Of a stretch of DNA of 64,000 nucleotides, positions 17,173 to 28,018 are shown one piece after another (the first letter of the stretch is position 1; the number at the start of each line of letters is the position of its first letter). Position numbers and translations under genes: made by a program. The notes below the pieces were generated by a model. That model searched no databases and was not told the origin of the DNA. It saw only the letters and a list, made by a program, of their open reading frames with translations. The stretch comes from Synechococcus sp. 8F6 (GTDB lineage: Bacteria; Cyanobacteriota; Cyanobacteriia; PCC-6307; Cyanobiaceae), in the NCBI RefSeq assembly GCF_002252665.1, contig NZ_NQKZ01000011.1, positions 1 to 64,000 of the forward strand, written 5' to 3'.

Positions 17173-17896
17173 GCTCCTGGGGCAGGACCTGGCTGACGTG
17201 GAGCTGGTGTTTTGCGACTCCTGGCTGCTGGCGCTGGCCAAGCCGTCGGGCCTGCTGAGCCAGCCGGGGCTGGGGCCCGAGTTGGCTGATTCGCTGATCA
17301 GCCGCGCCCAGCGCCGCTGGCCCGAAGCCCGGCTGGTGCACCGCCTCGATCGCGACACCTCGGGCCTGATCCTGCTGGCCCGGGATGCCGACACCCACCG
17401 ACTGCTGAGTGGCGCCTTTGCCGATCGGCGCGTGCACAAGACCTACCTGGCGCGGGTGCAGGGGGTGCCGGCGGCCTGTGGCGGCCTGATCGATCAGCCC
17501 CTGGCGCGCCTCGCCACCCGGCCGCCCCGCTATGGCGTGGTGCCGGTGGCGGCCGGCGGCAAACCGGCCCTCACCCGCTGGCGGCGGCTGGATCCTTGCC
17601 GGTCTGGCAGCACCCTGCTGCTGCAACCCCACACCGGCCGCTCCCACCAGCTGCGGGTGCACCTCGCCTGGCTGGGGCATCCGGTGCTTGGCGATCCGCT
17701 CTATGGAGATCCGGCCTCAGCACCACGCCTGCTGCTCCATGCCGCCGGCCTGCGGCTGCGCCATCCCGTTACGGGGGCGCCGCTGCGCTTGCGGTGTGCC
17801 GGACACTGGGGCAACTTCGGCAGCCCCCTGGATGGTCCGCCCCCGTTCAAGCCAGCCAGCCCCGAGCCCCTCAGCTCCAAACCCTGCTGCCGTTGA
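17165..17896 (+). CDS. RluA-family pseudouridine synthase
   Basis: A 243-residue catalytic domain with the family motif H59-R-L-D62-R-D-T-S-G (catalytic Asp62), KTYLARVQG, and the C-terminal LLLQPHTGRSHQLRVHLAWLGHPVLGDPLYG. RluA enzymes modify uridines in rRNA or tRNA. There is no S4 domain. GTG at 17165 gives the normal family N-terminus and overlaps the DUF368 stop by eight bases. The last 65 bases overlap the proposed start of the transporter gene in another frame. Exact RNA target not readable. Confidence 0.88.
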   Translation: MAELLGQDLADVELVFCDSWLLALAKPSGLLSQPGLGPELADSLISRAQRRWPEARLVHRLDRDTSGLILLARDADTHRLLSGAFADRRVHKTYLARVQGVPAACGGLIDQPLARLATRPPRYGVVPVAAGGKPALTRWRRLDPCRSGSTLLLQPHTGRSHQLRVHLAWLGHPVLGDPLYGDPASAPRLLLHAAGLRLRHPVTGAPLRLRCAGHWGNFGSPLDGPPPFKPASPEPLSSKPCCR

Positions 17897-19232
17897 GCGG
17901 GGCCGCCCGCCCGAGAGCTGGGGCTCGGCCCTGAGCTTTGTGCTGGCGGCCGCCGGCAGTGCGGTGGGGTTGGGCAATCTCTGGGGCTTCGCCTACCGGG
18001 CCTCCCAGGGGGGCGGGGCGGCCTTCGTGCTGCTCTACGTGCTGATCGTGGCCCTGGTGTGTCTGCCGGTGCTGGTGGCCGAGATGGTGCTGGGCCGCAG
18101 CACAGGCCACTCCCCACTGCTGGCACCGATCACGGCTGGCGGTCGCCGCTGGGCGCCGCTGGGCTGGTTGTTTCTGGCGGCGGCCGTGGGGATCCTGGCT
18201 TACTACGCCGTGCTGATGGGCTGGACCGGCCTGAGCCTGGTGGAGGCGCTGCTGCGCGAGCTGCCGGCTGACATGGCCGCAGCGGAAGCCCATTTCGTCG
18301 GCATCAGCAACGGCGGCCCGGCGGTGCTGGGCCAGGTGCTGAGCATGGGCCTCACCGGCCTGGTGGTGGCGGCCGGGATTCGGCGCGGCATTGAGCGGCT
18401 CACCAGCTGGGGCGTGCCGCTTCTGTTTGTGTTGCTGCTGGCCCTGGCGATCTGGGTGAGCTTCCTGCCGGGCGCCCAGGAGGGCTACCAGGGCTTTTTG
18501 CTGCGCTGGGATCCCAGCAAGCTGATCGATCCCACCACGATCCGCAACGCGTTCACCCAGGCCTTCTTCTCGATTGGTGCTGGCATCGGCTGCATCCTGG
18601 CCTACGCGGCCTACCTCGATCAGCGCAGCGCCCTGCCGCGCGAGGCCGTGAGCGTGGTGGGGCTCGACACGGCCGTGGGCCTGATGGCGGGTTGCGTCAC
18701 CTTCCCCGTGGTGGCCAGCTTTGGCCTGGGCGATGTGGTGAGTGGCAGCACGGTGGGCGCCCTGTTCATTGCCTTGCCCACCGGTCTGGCTTCGCTGGGG
18801 GGAGCCGGGCGGCTGGTGGCGGTGTTGTTTTTCGCCCTGGCCTACATCGCGGCGATCACCTCATCGGTGTCGCTGCTGGAGGTGCCGGTGAGTTCGCTGA
18901 TCGACCGGCTGGGCTGGAGCCGACGCCGCACCACCTGGTTGTGCGTGCTGGCGATCACCCTGCTGGGCCTGCCCGCCGCCCTCAACGTGACGGTGCTGGA
19001 GCGCATGGACGCCCTGTTTGGTGGGGTGCTGCTGATTGCCGCGGGGTTGGCGATGGCGGTGCTGCTGGGTTGGGTGGCCCCCCAGCGCCTGCAGTCCGAC
19101 CTGGCTGGCTGCGACAGCTCGCCGCGGCTGCAGCGGCTGCTGTTGTTTGGCTTGCGCTGGGTGTCGCCACTGGCGATCGCGGTGGGCTTGACCGTGTCGA
19201 TCGCCGATCTGCTGCACAGCTGGACGGGCTAA
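17832..19232 (+). CDS. Sodium-dependent transporter, neurotransmitter:sodium symporter (NSS) family
   Basis: A 466-residue membrane protein with 11-12 helices. The first helix carries the NSS signature SFVLAAAGSAVGLGNLWGFAY, followed by GGGAAFVLLYVL; the sixth-helix region has QAFFSIGAGIGCILAYAAYL. These residues form the sodium and substrate site in LeuT. Bacterial members import amino acids with sodium. ATG at 17832 lies inside the end of the upstream synthase gene; no later ATG/GTG precedes the first helix at a better position. The 20-odd residues before the helix are Pro/Ser-rich. Substrate unknown. Confidence 0.88.
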   Translation: MVRPRSSQPAPSPSAPNPAAVERGRPPESWGSALSFVLAAAGSAVGLGNLWGFAYRASQGGGAAFVLLYVLIVALVCLPVLVAEMVLGRSTGHSPLLAPITAGGRRWAPLGWLFLAAAVGILAYYAVLMGWTGLSLVEALLRELPADMAAAEAHFVGISNGGPAVLGQVLSMGLTGLVVAAGIRRGIERLTSWGVPLLFVLLLALAIWVSFLPGAQEGYQGFLLRWDPSKLIDPTTIRNAFTQAFFSIGAGIGCILAYAAYLDQRSALPREAVSVVGLDTAVGLMAGCVTFPVVASFGLGDVVSGSTVGALFIALPTGLASLGGAGRLVAVLFFALAYIAAITSSVSLLEVPVSSLIDRLGWSRRRTTWLCVLAITLLGLPAALNVTVLERMDALFGGVLLIAAGLAMAVLLGWVAPQRLQSDLAGCDSSPRLQRLLLFGLRWVSPLAIAVGLTVSIADLLHSWTG

Positions 19233-19291
19233 AGCTGCCCCCGGCTCCATCGCTGCTTCGTAGGCTCCGTGGGCTGCCGAGGCTTGGGCCC

Positions 19292-19513
19292 GTGAACGCT
19301 TTTTTCCAGCGCTGGAATTTCATCGAGCGGGCCCGGCTAGAGCGCCAGCTGTGGGATGCCTTCGAGCGCAAGGAAGACCTGGAAGCGCTGGTGGAAACCT
19401 GCCCGCCCGGGTTTCAGAAGGAGGTGTGGATCGCCACCCTGCAGCGGATTCGCAAGATCGAGCGGCTGATGCAGGGCCAGGAGGCGCCGGCAGCCGGCAG
19501 GGGCGAGGACTGA
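19292..19513 (+). CDS. Conserved small hypothetical protein
   Basis: A 73-residue soluble, helical, charged protein from GTG at 19292: VNAFFQRWNFIERARLERQL, then DAFERKEDLEALVETCPPGFQKEVWIATLQRIRKIERLMQG. It lies 59 bp after the transporter and converges on cysS. No domain or catalytic motif recognised. The alternating charge suggests a helical hairpin that could bind another protein. Confidence 0.65.
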   Translation: MNAFFQRWNFIERARLERQLWDAFERKEDLEALVETCPPGFQKEVWIATLQRIRKIERLMQGQEAPAAGRGED

Positions 19514-19533
19514 CGCCTCAGCTGCGCAGCCAC

Positions 19534-20976
19534 TCAGTTCCGCAGCCACTCGGTGACGCCGCCGGGTCGGTCGATCAGCTCGATGCCCTGGGCCTTGAGG
19601 GCGTCGCGGATGCGGTCGGCCTCTGCGAAGTTGCGGGCGGCCTTAGCGGCCTGGCGCGCCTCGATCTGGGCTTGAATCTCATCGGTGCTGGGGCCTTCTG
19701 TTGCGGCTTGGGCGGCATCGCCGGCTTCGGGTTCGAGGCCCAGCACCCCCGCCAGCTCCCGCAGCAGCTCGCCCTGGGCGGCCAGGGATGGGCTGGTTGC
19801 CTCGGCAGCGGCGCTGGTATCGCCCCGCTCCAGCCGGTTGGCGAGCGCGCGCAGCGGTTTGGCCAGCTCAAACAGCACCGCCAGGGCTGCTGAGGTGTTG
19901 AGGTCGTCGTCCATGGCGGCGGTAAAGCGCGCCCGGGCGGCGGCGAGTTCTGGGGTGGCGCCGGGTGCGGCGCTTGCGGTGCTGGCCAGGCCGAGGGCGG
20001 CGTTGAGGCCCTTCCAGCCGGTGGCGGCGGCCTCGAGGGCTTCGGCGGTGAAGTCGAGGGGCTTGCGGTAGTGGGCCTGCAGGGTGAACAGGCGCAGCGT
20101 CATCGGTGAGACCCCCGAATCCAGCAGGGCGCGGATGGTGGTGAAGTTGCCGAGGGATTTCGACATCTTCTGTCCGCCCACATTCACCATGCCGTTGTGC
20201 AGCCAGTAGCGGGCCAGCTGTTGGCCGGTGGCTGCTTCCGACTGGGCGATCTCGTTTTCGTGGTGGGGAAAGATCAAATCGGCACCACCGAGGTGGATGT
20301 CGATCGTGTTGCCCAGCTCCTCGCGCACCATCGCCGAGCACTCGATATGCCAGCCCGGCCGCCCCGGTCCCCAGGGGGAGGGGAAGCTGGGCTCGCCGGG
20401 TTTGGCGCCTTTCCAGAGGGCGAAGTCGAAGGGGTGCTGCTTGCGGGCTTCCTCTTCCGTGCCCACCCGGCCCGCCGCATTGTCCTGCTGTTCGGCCAGA
20501 TCGCGGCCGGAGAGCTTGCCGTAGCCGGCGTGCTTCATCACGGCGAAGTACACATCGCCATCAGCGCTGTAGGCGGCCCCTTTGGCCTCGAGCTCCTCAA
20601 TCAGGGTGCGAATGGCATCGAGCGATCGGGTGGCCCGGGGCATGCGATCCGGCGGCAGGATGTTGAGCCGGGCCATGTCGGCCACGAAGGCCTCGATGTT
20701 GCGCTCGCTCACCGCTTCCATCGAGCTGCCCTCCTCGGCGGCGCGGCCGAGGATCTTGTCGTCGATGTCGGTGTAGTTCTGCACGAACGTCACCCGGTAG
20801 CCGCTCCAGCTGAGGTAGCGGCGCAACACATCCCAGGCGATGTAGCTGCGGGCGTGGCCCAGGTGGCAGAGGTCATAGACCGTCACCCCGCAGCAGTAGA
20901 TGCTTACCTCCCCCGGCACTAGGGGCTCAAACGGCTCGACGCGGCGGCTGAGGGTGTTGGTGAGCTTCAGGGTCAT
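19534..20976 (-). CDS. cysS: Cysteinyl-tRNA synthetase
   Basis: A 480-residue class I synthetase with the HIGH-like [27 protein letters not shown], the zinc/substrate [19 protein letters not shown] and KMSKSLGNF. It charges tRNA-Cys with cysteine. The C-terminal region (after about 390) is Ala/Glu-rich and variable. ATG at 20976 gives the family start [12 protein letters not shown]; a GTG at 20991 overlapping the polA stop is also possible. It follows polA on the same strand, 11 bases after the stop, so the pair is likely co-transcribed. Confidence 0.95.
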   Translation of the reverse strand: MTLKLTNTLSRRVEPFEPLVPGEVSIYCCGVTVYDLCHLGHARSYIAWDVLRRYLSWSGYRVTFVQNYTDIDDKILGRAAEEGSSMEAVSERNIEAFVADMARLNILPPDRMPRATRSLDAIRTLIEELEAKGAAYSADGDVYFAVMKHAGYGKLSGRDLAEQQDNAAGRVGTEEEARKQHPFDFALWKGAKPGEPSFPSPWGPGRPGWHIECSAMVREELGNTIDIHLGGADLIFPHHENEIAQSEAATGQQLARYWLHNGMVNVGGQKMSKSLGNFTTIRALLDSGVSPMTLRLFTLQAHYRKPLDFTAEALEAAATGWKGLNAALGLASTASAAPGATPELAAARARFTAAMDDDLNTSAALAVLFELAKPLRALANRLERGDTSAAAEATSPSLAAQGELLRELAGVLGLEPEAGDAAQAATEGPSTDEIQAQIEARQAAKAARNFAEADRIRDALKAQGIELIDRPGGVTEWLRN

Positions 20977-20987
20977 TAGGCCAGCTG

Positions 20988-23987
20988 TCACTTCGCATCT
21001 ATCCAGTTAGGGCCGACGCCGGTTTCCACCACCAGGGGCACCGAGAGGGTTACGGCCCGCTCCATGGTTTCACGCGTCAGGGTGAGCACCGGCTCGAGCG
21101 CTTCGGGAGCCGCCTCCAGCACCAATTCGTCGTGCACCTGCAGCAACAGCCTTGCCGGACACTGGGCCGCCTCCAGCTCGCGATGCAGCTGGACCATCGC
21201 CAGCTTGATGATGTCGGCGCTGGAGCCCTGGATCGGCGCATTGGCGGCGGCCCGCAGCTGCTGGGCCTCCATGCCGCCGCGGCGGGCCACCTCCAGGTCG
21301 ATCTCCAGGGGATCCTTGCCGCGCAGGCGGCCTAGGCCGTTGGGATCGAAGTGGAACGGCCGGCGCCGGCCCAGGATTGTTTCCACGTAGCCCCTGCTCA
21401 GGGCCAGCCGCTCCTGCAGCTCAAGGAAGGCAAACACCTTCGGGTAGCGCTGTTTGTATTTGGTGAGGAAGTCTTTGGCCTCGGCCTGGCTGACGCCCGT
21501 TTCCCTGGCGAAGCGCTGGGCGCCCATGCCATAGATCACGCCGAAGTTGATCGTTTTGCCCAGGCGGCGCTCATCCGGCGTCACCGTGTCCTTCTCCAGC
21601 AGCAGGCGGGCGGTGAGGGCATGCACGTCATCACCCGTGCGGTAGGCCTCCACCAGCACCTCCTCGCCGCTGAGGTGGGCCAGGATGCGCAGCTCGATCT
21701 GGGAGTAGTCGGCGCTGATCAGGCTCCAGCCTTCCTCCGGCAGAAAGGCCTTGCGGATCCGCCGCGAAAACTCGGTGCGGATCGGGATGTTCTGGAGGTT
21801 GGGGTTGCTGCTGGAGAGCCGGCCAGTGGCCGTCACCGCTTGGTTGAAATCGGTGTGCACCCGCCCCGTTTCCGGCTCCATCAGCACCGGTAGGGCATCC
21901 ACATAGGTGCTCTTGAGCTTGCTGAGGGTGCGGTGCTCCAGCACCAGAGGCACCACTGGGTGGGCGTCTTCGAGTTTTTCGAGCACCGCCGCATCCGTGC
22001 TCCAGCCGGTTTTGGTCTTGCGGGATTTCTTGCGGTCGAGCCCGAGGGTGTCGAACAACAGCTCGCCCAGCTGCTTCGGCGAGGCCAGGTTGAAGTCGAC
22101 CCCAGCGGCCGCTTTGGCCTCGGCATCCAGGCGCTCGAGCGTGGTTTTGAGCTCGCTGCTGAGTTCGCCCAGGTAGGCGGTGTCGATGCGGATGCCGGTG
22201 GCCTCCATCAGGGCCAGCACCGGCTCAAGGGGCAGCTCCAGCTGGTCGAGCAGCTGGAGCAGGGCCTCGCCCATGGCCGTGAGCTCGCGGCGCAGCAGCT
22301 GGGCCAGGCGCCAGGTGAGGTGCACATCCATGCCGCAATACAGGGCGGCTTCGGCGATTGCCACGGCGGCAAAATTGGCGCCCTTGGGCACCAGGTCGGT
22401 GTAGCTGGTGGGGGTGAATTCGAAGTTGCGCGCGGCCATGGCCTCGAGGCCGTGTTTGTCGCCGGCATCGCGCAGGTAATCGGCCAGCAGGGTGTCCATC
22501 ACCACCCCGCCCAGCGGCAGGCCGTGGCGCAGCAGGATCAGTCGGTCGTACTTGGCGTTCTGGAGGGCCTTGGGGTGGGCGGCGCTGGCGAGCCAGGGGG
22601 CCAGGGCGGTGAGCACCGCATCCAGGGGCAGCTGAGGCGGTGTTGCCGGCGGCTCGCTGAGCAGATCGGGCGCCTGCGGGCTGTGGTGGCCGATCGGGAT
22701 GTAAGCGAGCTCGGCCCGGCCGTCGCCCCAGGCCAGGCCGATGCCCACCAGCTCGGCCTGGAAGGGATTGAGGCTGGTGGTTTCGGTGTCCAGGGCCACG
22801 GGCCGCCCGGGGTCGGTGCAGCTGTTGAGCTGGGATACAAGGGTCGCCAGGGCCTCGGGGCTGGTGATCAGCTGGGGCTGCAGGGCCGGTAGCCCAGTGT
22901 TGAGCGGCTGATTGGGATCTGTTGAACGTTCTGTTTCACAACCTGAAACCTGATTTGCGGTGGCTGTGACGGCCGCACCGCCCGCGGGGCTGGATCCCTC
23001 GCTGGGCTGCGGCGGCACGGCCGAGAACAGCTGGGCGAAGGTGGGCACTTGTTTCACCAGGCTGTAGAGCTCCAGTTCCTCGAGGCTGCCGGCCAGGGCC
23101 TCGGCCTTCACGGCCCCCAGTTCCAGCCGCGGCTCGGCGGGCAGGGGAATGTCGATCAGGATTTCGGCCAGCATCCGCGAGCGGTAGGCGTTCTCGCGGT
23201 CGGCGCGCAGTTTGTCGATCAGGGCTCCCTTGAGGGCCCCCTGGGCGGGCTTGGGGCGGGAGGCGTCGGACTCGGCCAGCTGGTCGAGGGCGGCGTAGAT
23301 GCCGTCCACATGCTCGAACTCCTTCAGCAGGTTGATGGCGGTCTTGGGGCCCACGCCCTTGACGCCGGGGATGTTGTCGGAGCTGTCGCCGGTGAGTGCC
23401 TTGAGGTCGACCACCTCCTCCGGGGTGACGCCGAGCTTGGCGATCACGCCGTCGCGGCGGATCTCCGTAGGGCCGCTGTTTTTGGCGTAGGGGCCGCCGC
23501 CCATGTACAGCACGGCGATGTCGCGCTCGTCGTCAACCAGCTGGAACAGGTCGCGGTCGCCGGAGAGAATCCGCACCCGCCAGCCGGCGTTGGCAGCCCG
23601 GTTGGCCAGGGTGCCCAGCACGTCATCGGCCTCGTAGCCCGGCGCCATCGCCAAGGGGATGTCGAGACTTTCGGCAAGGATTTGCTGCAGGTTGGCCAGA
23701 TCGGCAAAAAAGTGCTCCGGCGCCTCGTCCCGGTGGGCCTTGTAGGCCGCGTCGGCCTCGTGGCGGAAGGTGGGCTCGGCCGTGTCGAAGGCCACCACCA
23801 GACCATTGGGCTTGAGTCCCTTGCAGTTGTCAAGCAGGGCCTTGAGGAAGCCGTAGGTGACGCTCGTGGGGATGCCCTCTTTCGTGCTCAGGCCCCCCTC
23901 GCCGCCTTTGGAGAAGGCATAGAAACTGCGAAAGGCCAGGGAGTGGCCATCGATCAGCAGCAGCAGGGGCTTGGTGCCAGGGGCCAC
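20988..23987 (-). CDS. polA: DNA polymerase I
   Basis: A 999-residue three-domain enzyme. Residues about 1-300: 5' nuclease with [16 protein letters not shown] and [18 protein letters not shown]. Middle: 3'-5' exonuclease with intact motif [13 protein letters not shown], suggesting proofreading is retained. C-terminal: polymerase with motif [17 protein letters not shown], motif B region [10 protein letters not shown], and motif [10 protein letters not shown]. It fills gaps and removes RNA primers in replication and repair. A disordered Ser/Thr/Pro linker of about 45 residues (around 330-375) joins nuclease and exonuclease parts. It is upstream of cysS. Confidence 0.97.
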   Translation of the reverse strand: MAPGTKPLLLLIDGHSLAFRSFYAFSKGGEGGLSTKEGIPTSVTYGFLKALLDNCKGLKPNGLVVAFDTAEPTFRHEADAAYKAHRDEAPEHFFADLANLQQILAESLDIPLAMAPGYEADDVLGTLANRAANAGWRVRILSGDRDLFQLVDDERDIAVLYMGGGPYAKNSGPTEIRRDGVIAKLGVTPEEVVDLKALTGDSSDNIPGVKGVGPKTAINLLKEFEHVDGIYAALDQLAESDASRPKPAQGALKGALIDKLRADRENAYRSRMLAEILIDIPLPAEPRLELGAVKAEALAGSLEELELYSLVKQVPTFAQLFSAVPPQPSEGSSPAGGAAVTATANQVSGCETERSTDPNQPLNTGLPALQPQLITSPEALATLVSQLNSCTDPGRPVALDTETTSLNPFQAELVGIGLAWGDGRAELAYIPIGHHSPQAPDLLSEPPATPPQLPLDAVLTALAPWLASAAHPKALQNAKYDRLILLRHGLPLGGVVMDTLLADYLRDAGDKHGLEAMAARNFEFTPTSYTDLVPKGANFAAVAIAEAALYCGMDVHLTWRLAQLLRRELTAMGEALLQLLDQLELPLEPVLALMEATGIRIDTAYLGELSSELKTTLERLDAEAKAAAGVDFNLASPKQLGELLFDTLGLDRKKSRKTKTGWSTDAAVLEKLEDAHPVVPLVLEHRTLSKLKSTYVDALPVLMEPETGRVHTDFNQAVTATGRLSSSNPNLQNIPIRTEFSRRIRKAFLPEEGWSLISADYSQIELRILAHLSGEEVLVEAYRTGDDVHALTARLLLEKDTVTPDERRLGKTINFGVIYGMGAQRFARETGVSQAEAKDFLTKYKQRYPKVFAFLELQERLALSRGYVETILGRRRPFHFDPNGLGRLRGKDPLEIDLEVARRGGMEAQQLRAAANAPIQGSSADIIKLAMVQLHRELEAAQCPARLLLQVHDELVLEAAPEALEPVLTLTRETMERAVTLSVPLVVETGVGPNWIDAK

Positions 23988-24236
23988 GGTGCTGCAAGCG
24001 GTGATGGGTCGAGCCAGCCTGCCAGAGCTCAGGGGGTCAATTCGGATGCCGCGATTGTCACCACGGGGTCAGCCATGCTCAGGCTAGGGATCGGGGCCCA
24101 ATCTGCACTGGGTGTGCCGTGTCGTCGACTGTCCGGGCCCTGTTCTCCTGGCCCTGTTGTCGGGATCCTCTTGTCGACGCCTCTCACAAATGTGGTTCTT
24201 TTTGTGGTCACAATTTTGACAGGAGACGCCGAGACC

Positions 24237-24878
24237 ATGCAGGCGACCACGACCACGGCGACGGCCACCGCCAGCACCACCGCCAGCACCAGCACCGCCA
24301 CCTTCAGCCCCTGCGGCCAGTACCGCTGGTGGCTGGAGCGGGTGTGGGAGCCGGCGGCGCCGCGGCTGATCTTCATCGGCCTCAATCCTTCGCGGGCCGA
24401 CGGCCGGCGCGACGATCCCACCCTGCGGCGGCTGCTGGGCTTTGCCCGCTGTTGGGGCTACGGCGCTTTGGAGGTGCTCAATCTGTTTGCCCGCGTCAGC
24501 CCGTCGCCCGCGATGCTGCGCCTCGCTGCGGATCCGGTGGGGGGCGCCAGCGATGACTGGATCCGGCGGCGCCTGGTGGCGAATCCTGAGGCCACCTTTT
24601 GGCTGGGCTGGGGCAACCAGGGGGCCTGGCGGGGGCGGGATCAGGTGGTGCTTGCGTTGCTGGTGGGTCGCCGTTTGGGGGCCCTGGGGCTCACGGCCGC
24701 CGGCCAGCCCCGTCATCCCCTCTATGTGGCCGGCGATGTTGCGCTGCAGCGCCTGGCATGGCACAACCCTGAGGCTCTGGGGCATCCTGTGGGCATGCCC
24801 GAGTTCTCCGTCCCCCCGCCGCCGGCAGCGACGCCATGTCCCGCATCCCCCGCCGCTACGCCGTGCATCTGCACATGA
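24237..24878 (+). CDS. DUF1643 domain protein
   Basis: A 213-residue protein whose core (YRWWLERVWEPAAPRLIFIGLNPSRADGRRDDPTLRRLLGFARCWGYGALEVLNLFARVS) is typical of DUF1643. Function of the family is not established. ATG at 24237 is supported by AGGAG ten bases upstream. The first about 22 residues are a Thr/Ala/Ser low-complexity run from repeated ACC/GCC/AGC codons. The last 43 bases overlap the next small gene in another frame, and the C-terminal end is Pro/Ala/Cys low complexity, so the true stop region may have drifted. Confidence 0.8.
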   Translation: MQATTTTATATASTTASTSTATFSPCGQYRWWLERVWEPAAPRLIFIGLNPSRADGRRDDPTLRRLLGFARCWGYGALEVLNLFARVSPSPAMLRLAADPVGGASDDWIRRRLVANPEATFWLGWGNQGAWRGRDQVVLALLVGRRLGALGLTAAGQPRHPLYVAGDVALQRLAWHNPEALGHPVGMPEFSVPPPPAATPCPASPAATPCICT

Positions 24879-25078
24879 GCGGCGGCCAGACCGAAACCGT
24901 CCACTTCCAGACCCTGGAGGCCTTCCAGCAGTGGTATGGCGGTGTGCTGACGGCCTCATCGCCCGACACCTTCGTGAACGTGCCGATCAGTGATCTGGAG
25001 GGCGAATACCTGGTGGTGCGACCCAGCGGCGTGATCGGCATCCACGTGGAGCCCAAGTTCAACGCCCTCGATGAATGA
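24836..25078 (+). CDS. Small conserved-type hypothetical protein
   Basis: An 80-residue soluble protein, MSRIPRRYAVHLHMSGGQTE onwards, with the pattern TVHFQTLEAFQQWYGGVL and DLEGEYLVVRPSGVIGIHVEPKF. This looks like a small alpha/beta fold; I know no function. Its start lies inside the DUF1643 gene and its TGA overlaps the antiporter ATG (ATGA), suggesting translational coupling across the three genes. Confidence 0.75.
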   Translation: MSRIPRRYAVHLHMSGGQTETVHFQTLEAFQQWYGGVLTASSPDTFVNVPISDLEGEYLVVRPSGVIGIHVEPKFNALDE

Positions 25079-26325
25079 CACCTGAGCGGCTGGGTCTGCT
25101 CTGGGGCGTCACTGTTTTTTCCGGGGCGATCGCCCAGGCTCTGGCCTGGCTCACGGGTTTGCCCGGGGTGGTCCTGTTGCTCAGCGCCGGCCTGGTGATT
25201 GGCCGCTCTGGCTTTGGTTTGGTGGAGCCCTTGGATCTGGGTCCAGGCCTGGGCACGGTGGTGGGCCTGCTGGTGAGCCTGGTGCTGTTTGACGGCGGCA
25301 TCAACCTGCGCTTGCCCGACGATGGCACCAGGCAGGCGGTGCTGCGCATCGTGCTGGTGCGGCTGGTGCTGGCCCTTGCCGCCGGCCTGCTGGCCGCCCA
25401 CTGGCTGGCCGGGCTCAACTGGTCGTTGGCGGCGGTGTTCAGCGCCATCGTGCTGGCCACCGGGCCCACGGTGGTGAATCCGCTGGTGCGCCAGATCCGC
25501 CTCTCGCCGCCCCTGGGCGAGGTGCTGGACGGCGAGGGGTTGGTGCTGGAGCCGATTGGGGCTGTGCTGGCCCTGCTGCTGCTGGAGCTGGCGCTGGGCG
25601 ATTTGCACGGTTGGCGGGAGCTGGCTCAGGGGCTGCTGCAGCGGCTCGGCGGTGGGGTGGCGATCGGGGCCGTGTGCGGCTGGGTGCTGGCTGAAGTGCT
25701 GCGCCGTATTCCTGCCCAGCCGGCCGGGGCCCTGCGGCTGCAGCTCACGGTAGGCAGCCTGTTCCTGATGTTCAGCGGCTGTGAGCTGCTGCTGCCCGAA
25801 TCGGGCTTGCCGGCGGCCGTGGCGGCCGGGGTGGTGGTGGGTCGCCGTCCTGACACCGACGCCGCCGAGCTCGATGCGCTGATCCGCCAGCTGGCCCAGT
25901 TGGCGATCACGATGCTGTTTCCCCTGCTGGCGGCTGATGTGAGCTGGGCCGAGCTCAGCCCCCTGGGCTGGGGCGGCGTGACCTGCGTGCTGGTGTTGAT
26001 GCTGGTGGTGCGCCCAGTGGCGATCGGCTTGGCCACCTGGGGCCTCGACTTCAGCCTGCCCCAGCGGGCCCTGCTGGCCTGGTTGGCGCCCCGCGGCATC
26101 GTCACGGCTGCCGTGGCCAGCCTGTTTGCGATCCGCCTGGAGCAGGCTGGGGTGGTGGGGGCCGGCCGCCTGCAGGGGCTCGTGTTTCTGACGATCCTGC
26201 TGACCGTGGGCCTGCAGGGCCTCAGCGCCGGTCCCCTGGCCCGCAGGCTGGGGCTCTCAGAGGCAGCGGCTGATGCGGAGCCGGTCGGCGCGGCTGCGGT
26301 GCAGCAGCAGCCAGGTGGCCAGTAG
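25075..26325 (+). CDS. Cation:proton antiporter (CPA1/NhaP-like)
   Basis: A 416-residue membrane protein with about 12 helices. Signature blocks: [10 protein letters not shown] in helix 3 region, [22 protein letters not shown] in the helix 4-5 region, [20 protein letters not shown] (helix 6, normally carrying transport-site acids) and [22 protein letters not shown]. These fit sodium/proton antiporters of the CPA1 type that keep cytoplasmic Na+ and pH in balance. The usual ND or DP pair in helix 6 reads LEP here, so ion choice is uncertain. The start overlaps the upstream stop by four bases; the end overlaps convergent gltX by 69 bases. Confidence 0.85.
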   Translation: MTPERLGLLWGVTVFSGAIAQALAWLTGLPGVVLLLSAGLVIGRSGFGLVEPLDLGPGLGTVVGLLVSLVLFDGGINLRLPDDGTRQAVLRIVLVRLVLALAAGLLAAHWLAGLNWSLAAVFSAIVLATGPTVVNPLVRQIRLSPPLGEVLDGEGLVLEPIGAVLALLLLELALGDLHGWRELAQGLLQRLGGGVAIGAVCGWVLAEVLRRIPAQPAGALRLQLTVGSLFLMFSGCELLLPESGLPAAVAAGVVVGRRPDTDAAELDALIRQLAQLAITMLFPLLAADVSWAELSPLGWGGVTCVLVLMLVVRPVAIGLATWGLDFSLPQRALLAWLAPRGIVTAAVASLFAIRLEQAGVVGAGRLQGLVFLTILLTVGLQGLSAGPLARRLGLSEAAADAEPVGAAAVQQQPGGQ

Positions 26326-27756
26326 GTCGGGACCCTGGAGGCTGCCGAGCAGGGCGGCCCGCAGGCTCTTCATGATCACCCCTTTTTTCACCCCGGCGGC
26401 GGCGCAGGCTTCGCCCAGCAGGGCCTGGGCCTGCTCAGCGTCCAACGCCCCGTCCAGCGCTGCGTTGGTTGCGGGCTCGGGCAACCGCTCCAGCAGCGCG
26501 GCGAGGGCTGGGCGGGCGCCCTCGCTGGCGAGCTGGGCCACGGCGGCCTCCTGCAGCTCCGGGGTGGTGAAGAAGGGGCGCGCCTGCTCCACCCCATCGG
26601 CGAGCAGGCTTAGGGACGGGCCGATCAGGCTGCAGAGATCGATCTGCCAGGCGGGGTCTGAGCTGACCTGGCCGGGCTCCGTGCCCCAGCCATGCTCAGC
26701 CCACAGGGGGGCCAGCTGCTCCCGCAGGGTCTCGGGGCCGAGGCCGTGCAGCACCTGGCCATTGAGCCAGTTGAGCTTGTCCCAGTCGAAGCGCGCACCG
26801 GCCCGGTTGACCCGCTCGAAGTCGAACATTGCCGCGGCCTCGGCCAGGGTGAAGCGCTCGCCCATGCCCTCCGGCGGCGACCAGCCCAGCAGGGTCATGT
26901 AGTTGGCCAGGGCTTCGGCGGTGTAGCCCATGGCTCGAAACTCGCTCACCGAGGTGACGCCATCCCGCTTGGAGAGCTTCTTGCCCTCCTGGTTGAGGAT
27001 CAGCGGGGTGTGGGCAAACACTGGAGGCTCGGCGCCGAGGGCTGCGTAGAGCAGCAGCTGCTTGGCGGTGTTGGCGATGTGGTCTTCGCCGCGAATCACG
27101 TGGCTGATCGCCATGGCGGCGTCGTCCACCACCACCACCAGGTTGTAGAGGGGGTCGCCGATCTGATCGGCGGGGGCGCGCCGGGCGATCACCATGTCAC
27201 CGCCTAGGTCGCTGCCGCTCCAGCGCATCGGGCCGCGCACCAGGTCGGTCCAGGTGATGGTGGCGTCGTCGTCGATGCGGAAGCGGATGGTGGCTTCGCG
27301 GCCCTCGGCGATGAAGGCTTGCTGCTGCTCGGGCGTGAGATCGCGGTGGCGGTTGTCGTAGCGGGGGGCTTTTTTCTCGGCGGCCTGCTGCTCGCGCATG
27401 GCGGTGAGCTCCGCTTCGCTGGCAAAGCACCGGTAGGCCTGGCCGGAATCGAGCAGCTGCTGGATCGCGGCCCGGTGCTCGGCGATGCGGGCGCTCTGGA
27501 TCACTGGATCGCCGTCCCACTGGAGCCCCAGCCACTGGAGCCCGTCGAGGATGTTGGTGGTGTATTCAGCCTTGCTGCGCTCTTTATCGGTGTCCTCAAT
27601 GCGCAACAGAAACTGCCCGCCCTGGCGCCGGGCAAACAACCAGTTGAACACCGCCGTGCGGGCGGTGCCGATATGCAGGGTTCCCGTGGGGCTCGGGGCC
27701 AGTCGCACACGCACTGGACGAGAAGCTTGCCCTGCCACGGACTGCGCAGCACCCAC
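26257..27756 (-). CDS. gltX: Glutamyl-tRNA synthetase
   Basis: A 499-residue class I synthetase with [23 protein letters not shown] (HIGH motif), [29 protein letters not shown] and [14 protein letters not shown]. It charges tRNA-Glu, which in cyanobacteria also supplies tetrapyrrole synthesis through glutamyl-tRNA reductase. GTG at 27756 has AGGAG eight bases upstream and is preferred. The C-terminus overlaps the antiporter gene. It is followed upstream by tRNA-Asp on the same strand. Confidence 0.95.
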   Translation of the reverse strand: MGAAQSVAGQASRPVRVRLAPSPTGTLHIGTARTAVFNWLFARRQGGQFLLRIEDTDKERSKAEYTTNILDGLQWLGLQWDGDPVIQSARIAEHRAAIQQLLDSGQAYRCFASEAELTAMREQQAAEKKAPRYDNRHRDLTPEQQQAFIAEGREATIRFRIDDDATITWTDLVRGPMRWSGSDLGGDMVIARRAPADQIGDPLYNLVVVVDDAAMAISHVIRGEDHIANTAKQLLLYAALGAEPPVFAHTPLILNQEGKKLSKRDGVTSVSEFRAMGYTAEALANYMTLLGWSPPEGMGERFTLAEAAAMFDFERVNRAGARFDWDKLNWLNGQVLHGLGPETLREQLAPLWAEHGWGTEPGQVSSDPAWQIDLCSLIGPSLSLLADGVEQARPFFTTPELQEAAVAQLASEGARPALAALLERLPEPATNAALDGALDAEQAQALLGEACAAAGVKKGVIMKSLRAALLGSLQGPDLLATWLLLHRSRADRLRISRCL

Positions 27757-27782
27757 AGGGACAACTCCTAATTCAGGGGAAA

Positions 27783-27856
27783 CGGGACTGACGGGATTCG
27801 AACCCGCAACTTCCGCCGTGACAGGGCGGTGCTCTAACCGGTTGAACTACAGTCCC
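27783..27856 (-). tRNA. trnD: tRNA-Asp (GUC)
   Basis: The 74-nt reverse-strand sequence folds as a cloverleaf: acceptor GGGACTG paired with CAGTCCC, discriminator G, anticodon GTC in a CCCTGTCACGG loop context, and T-arm GCGGGTTCGAATCCCGT. CCA is not encoded. It lies 26 bp upstream of gltX on the same strand. Confidence 0.97.
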
Positions 27857-28018
27857 AGTCAGCCTTTCGGCGTTCTGTGTCGTGCTCGGGGTTTGACCCT
27901 TGAGCGACTTGAAAAGTATCCGTGATCGCCGGTCCGATCGTCAACCAACTGGGCAAAAGACCAGCGAATGCAAATCAGACCGGCATCCCGAATGGGCATT
28001 GCGCAGCCTTAGGGCTGA

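Noticed and set aside
24185-24213. CACA-AA-TGTG and TTGTG-GT-CACAA small palindromes before DUF1643
   Set aside because: Short, and not spaced like the Crp consensus TGTGA-N6-TCACA; no support as an operator.
23049-24236. Upstream extension of the DUF1643 frame
   Set aside because: Lies antisense to polA; conserved domain and AGGAG point to the ATG at 24237.
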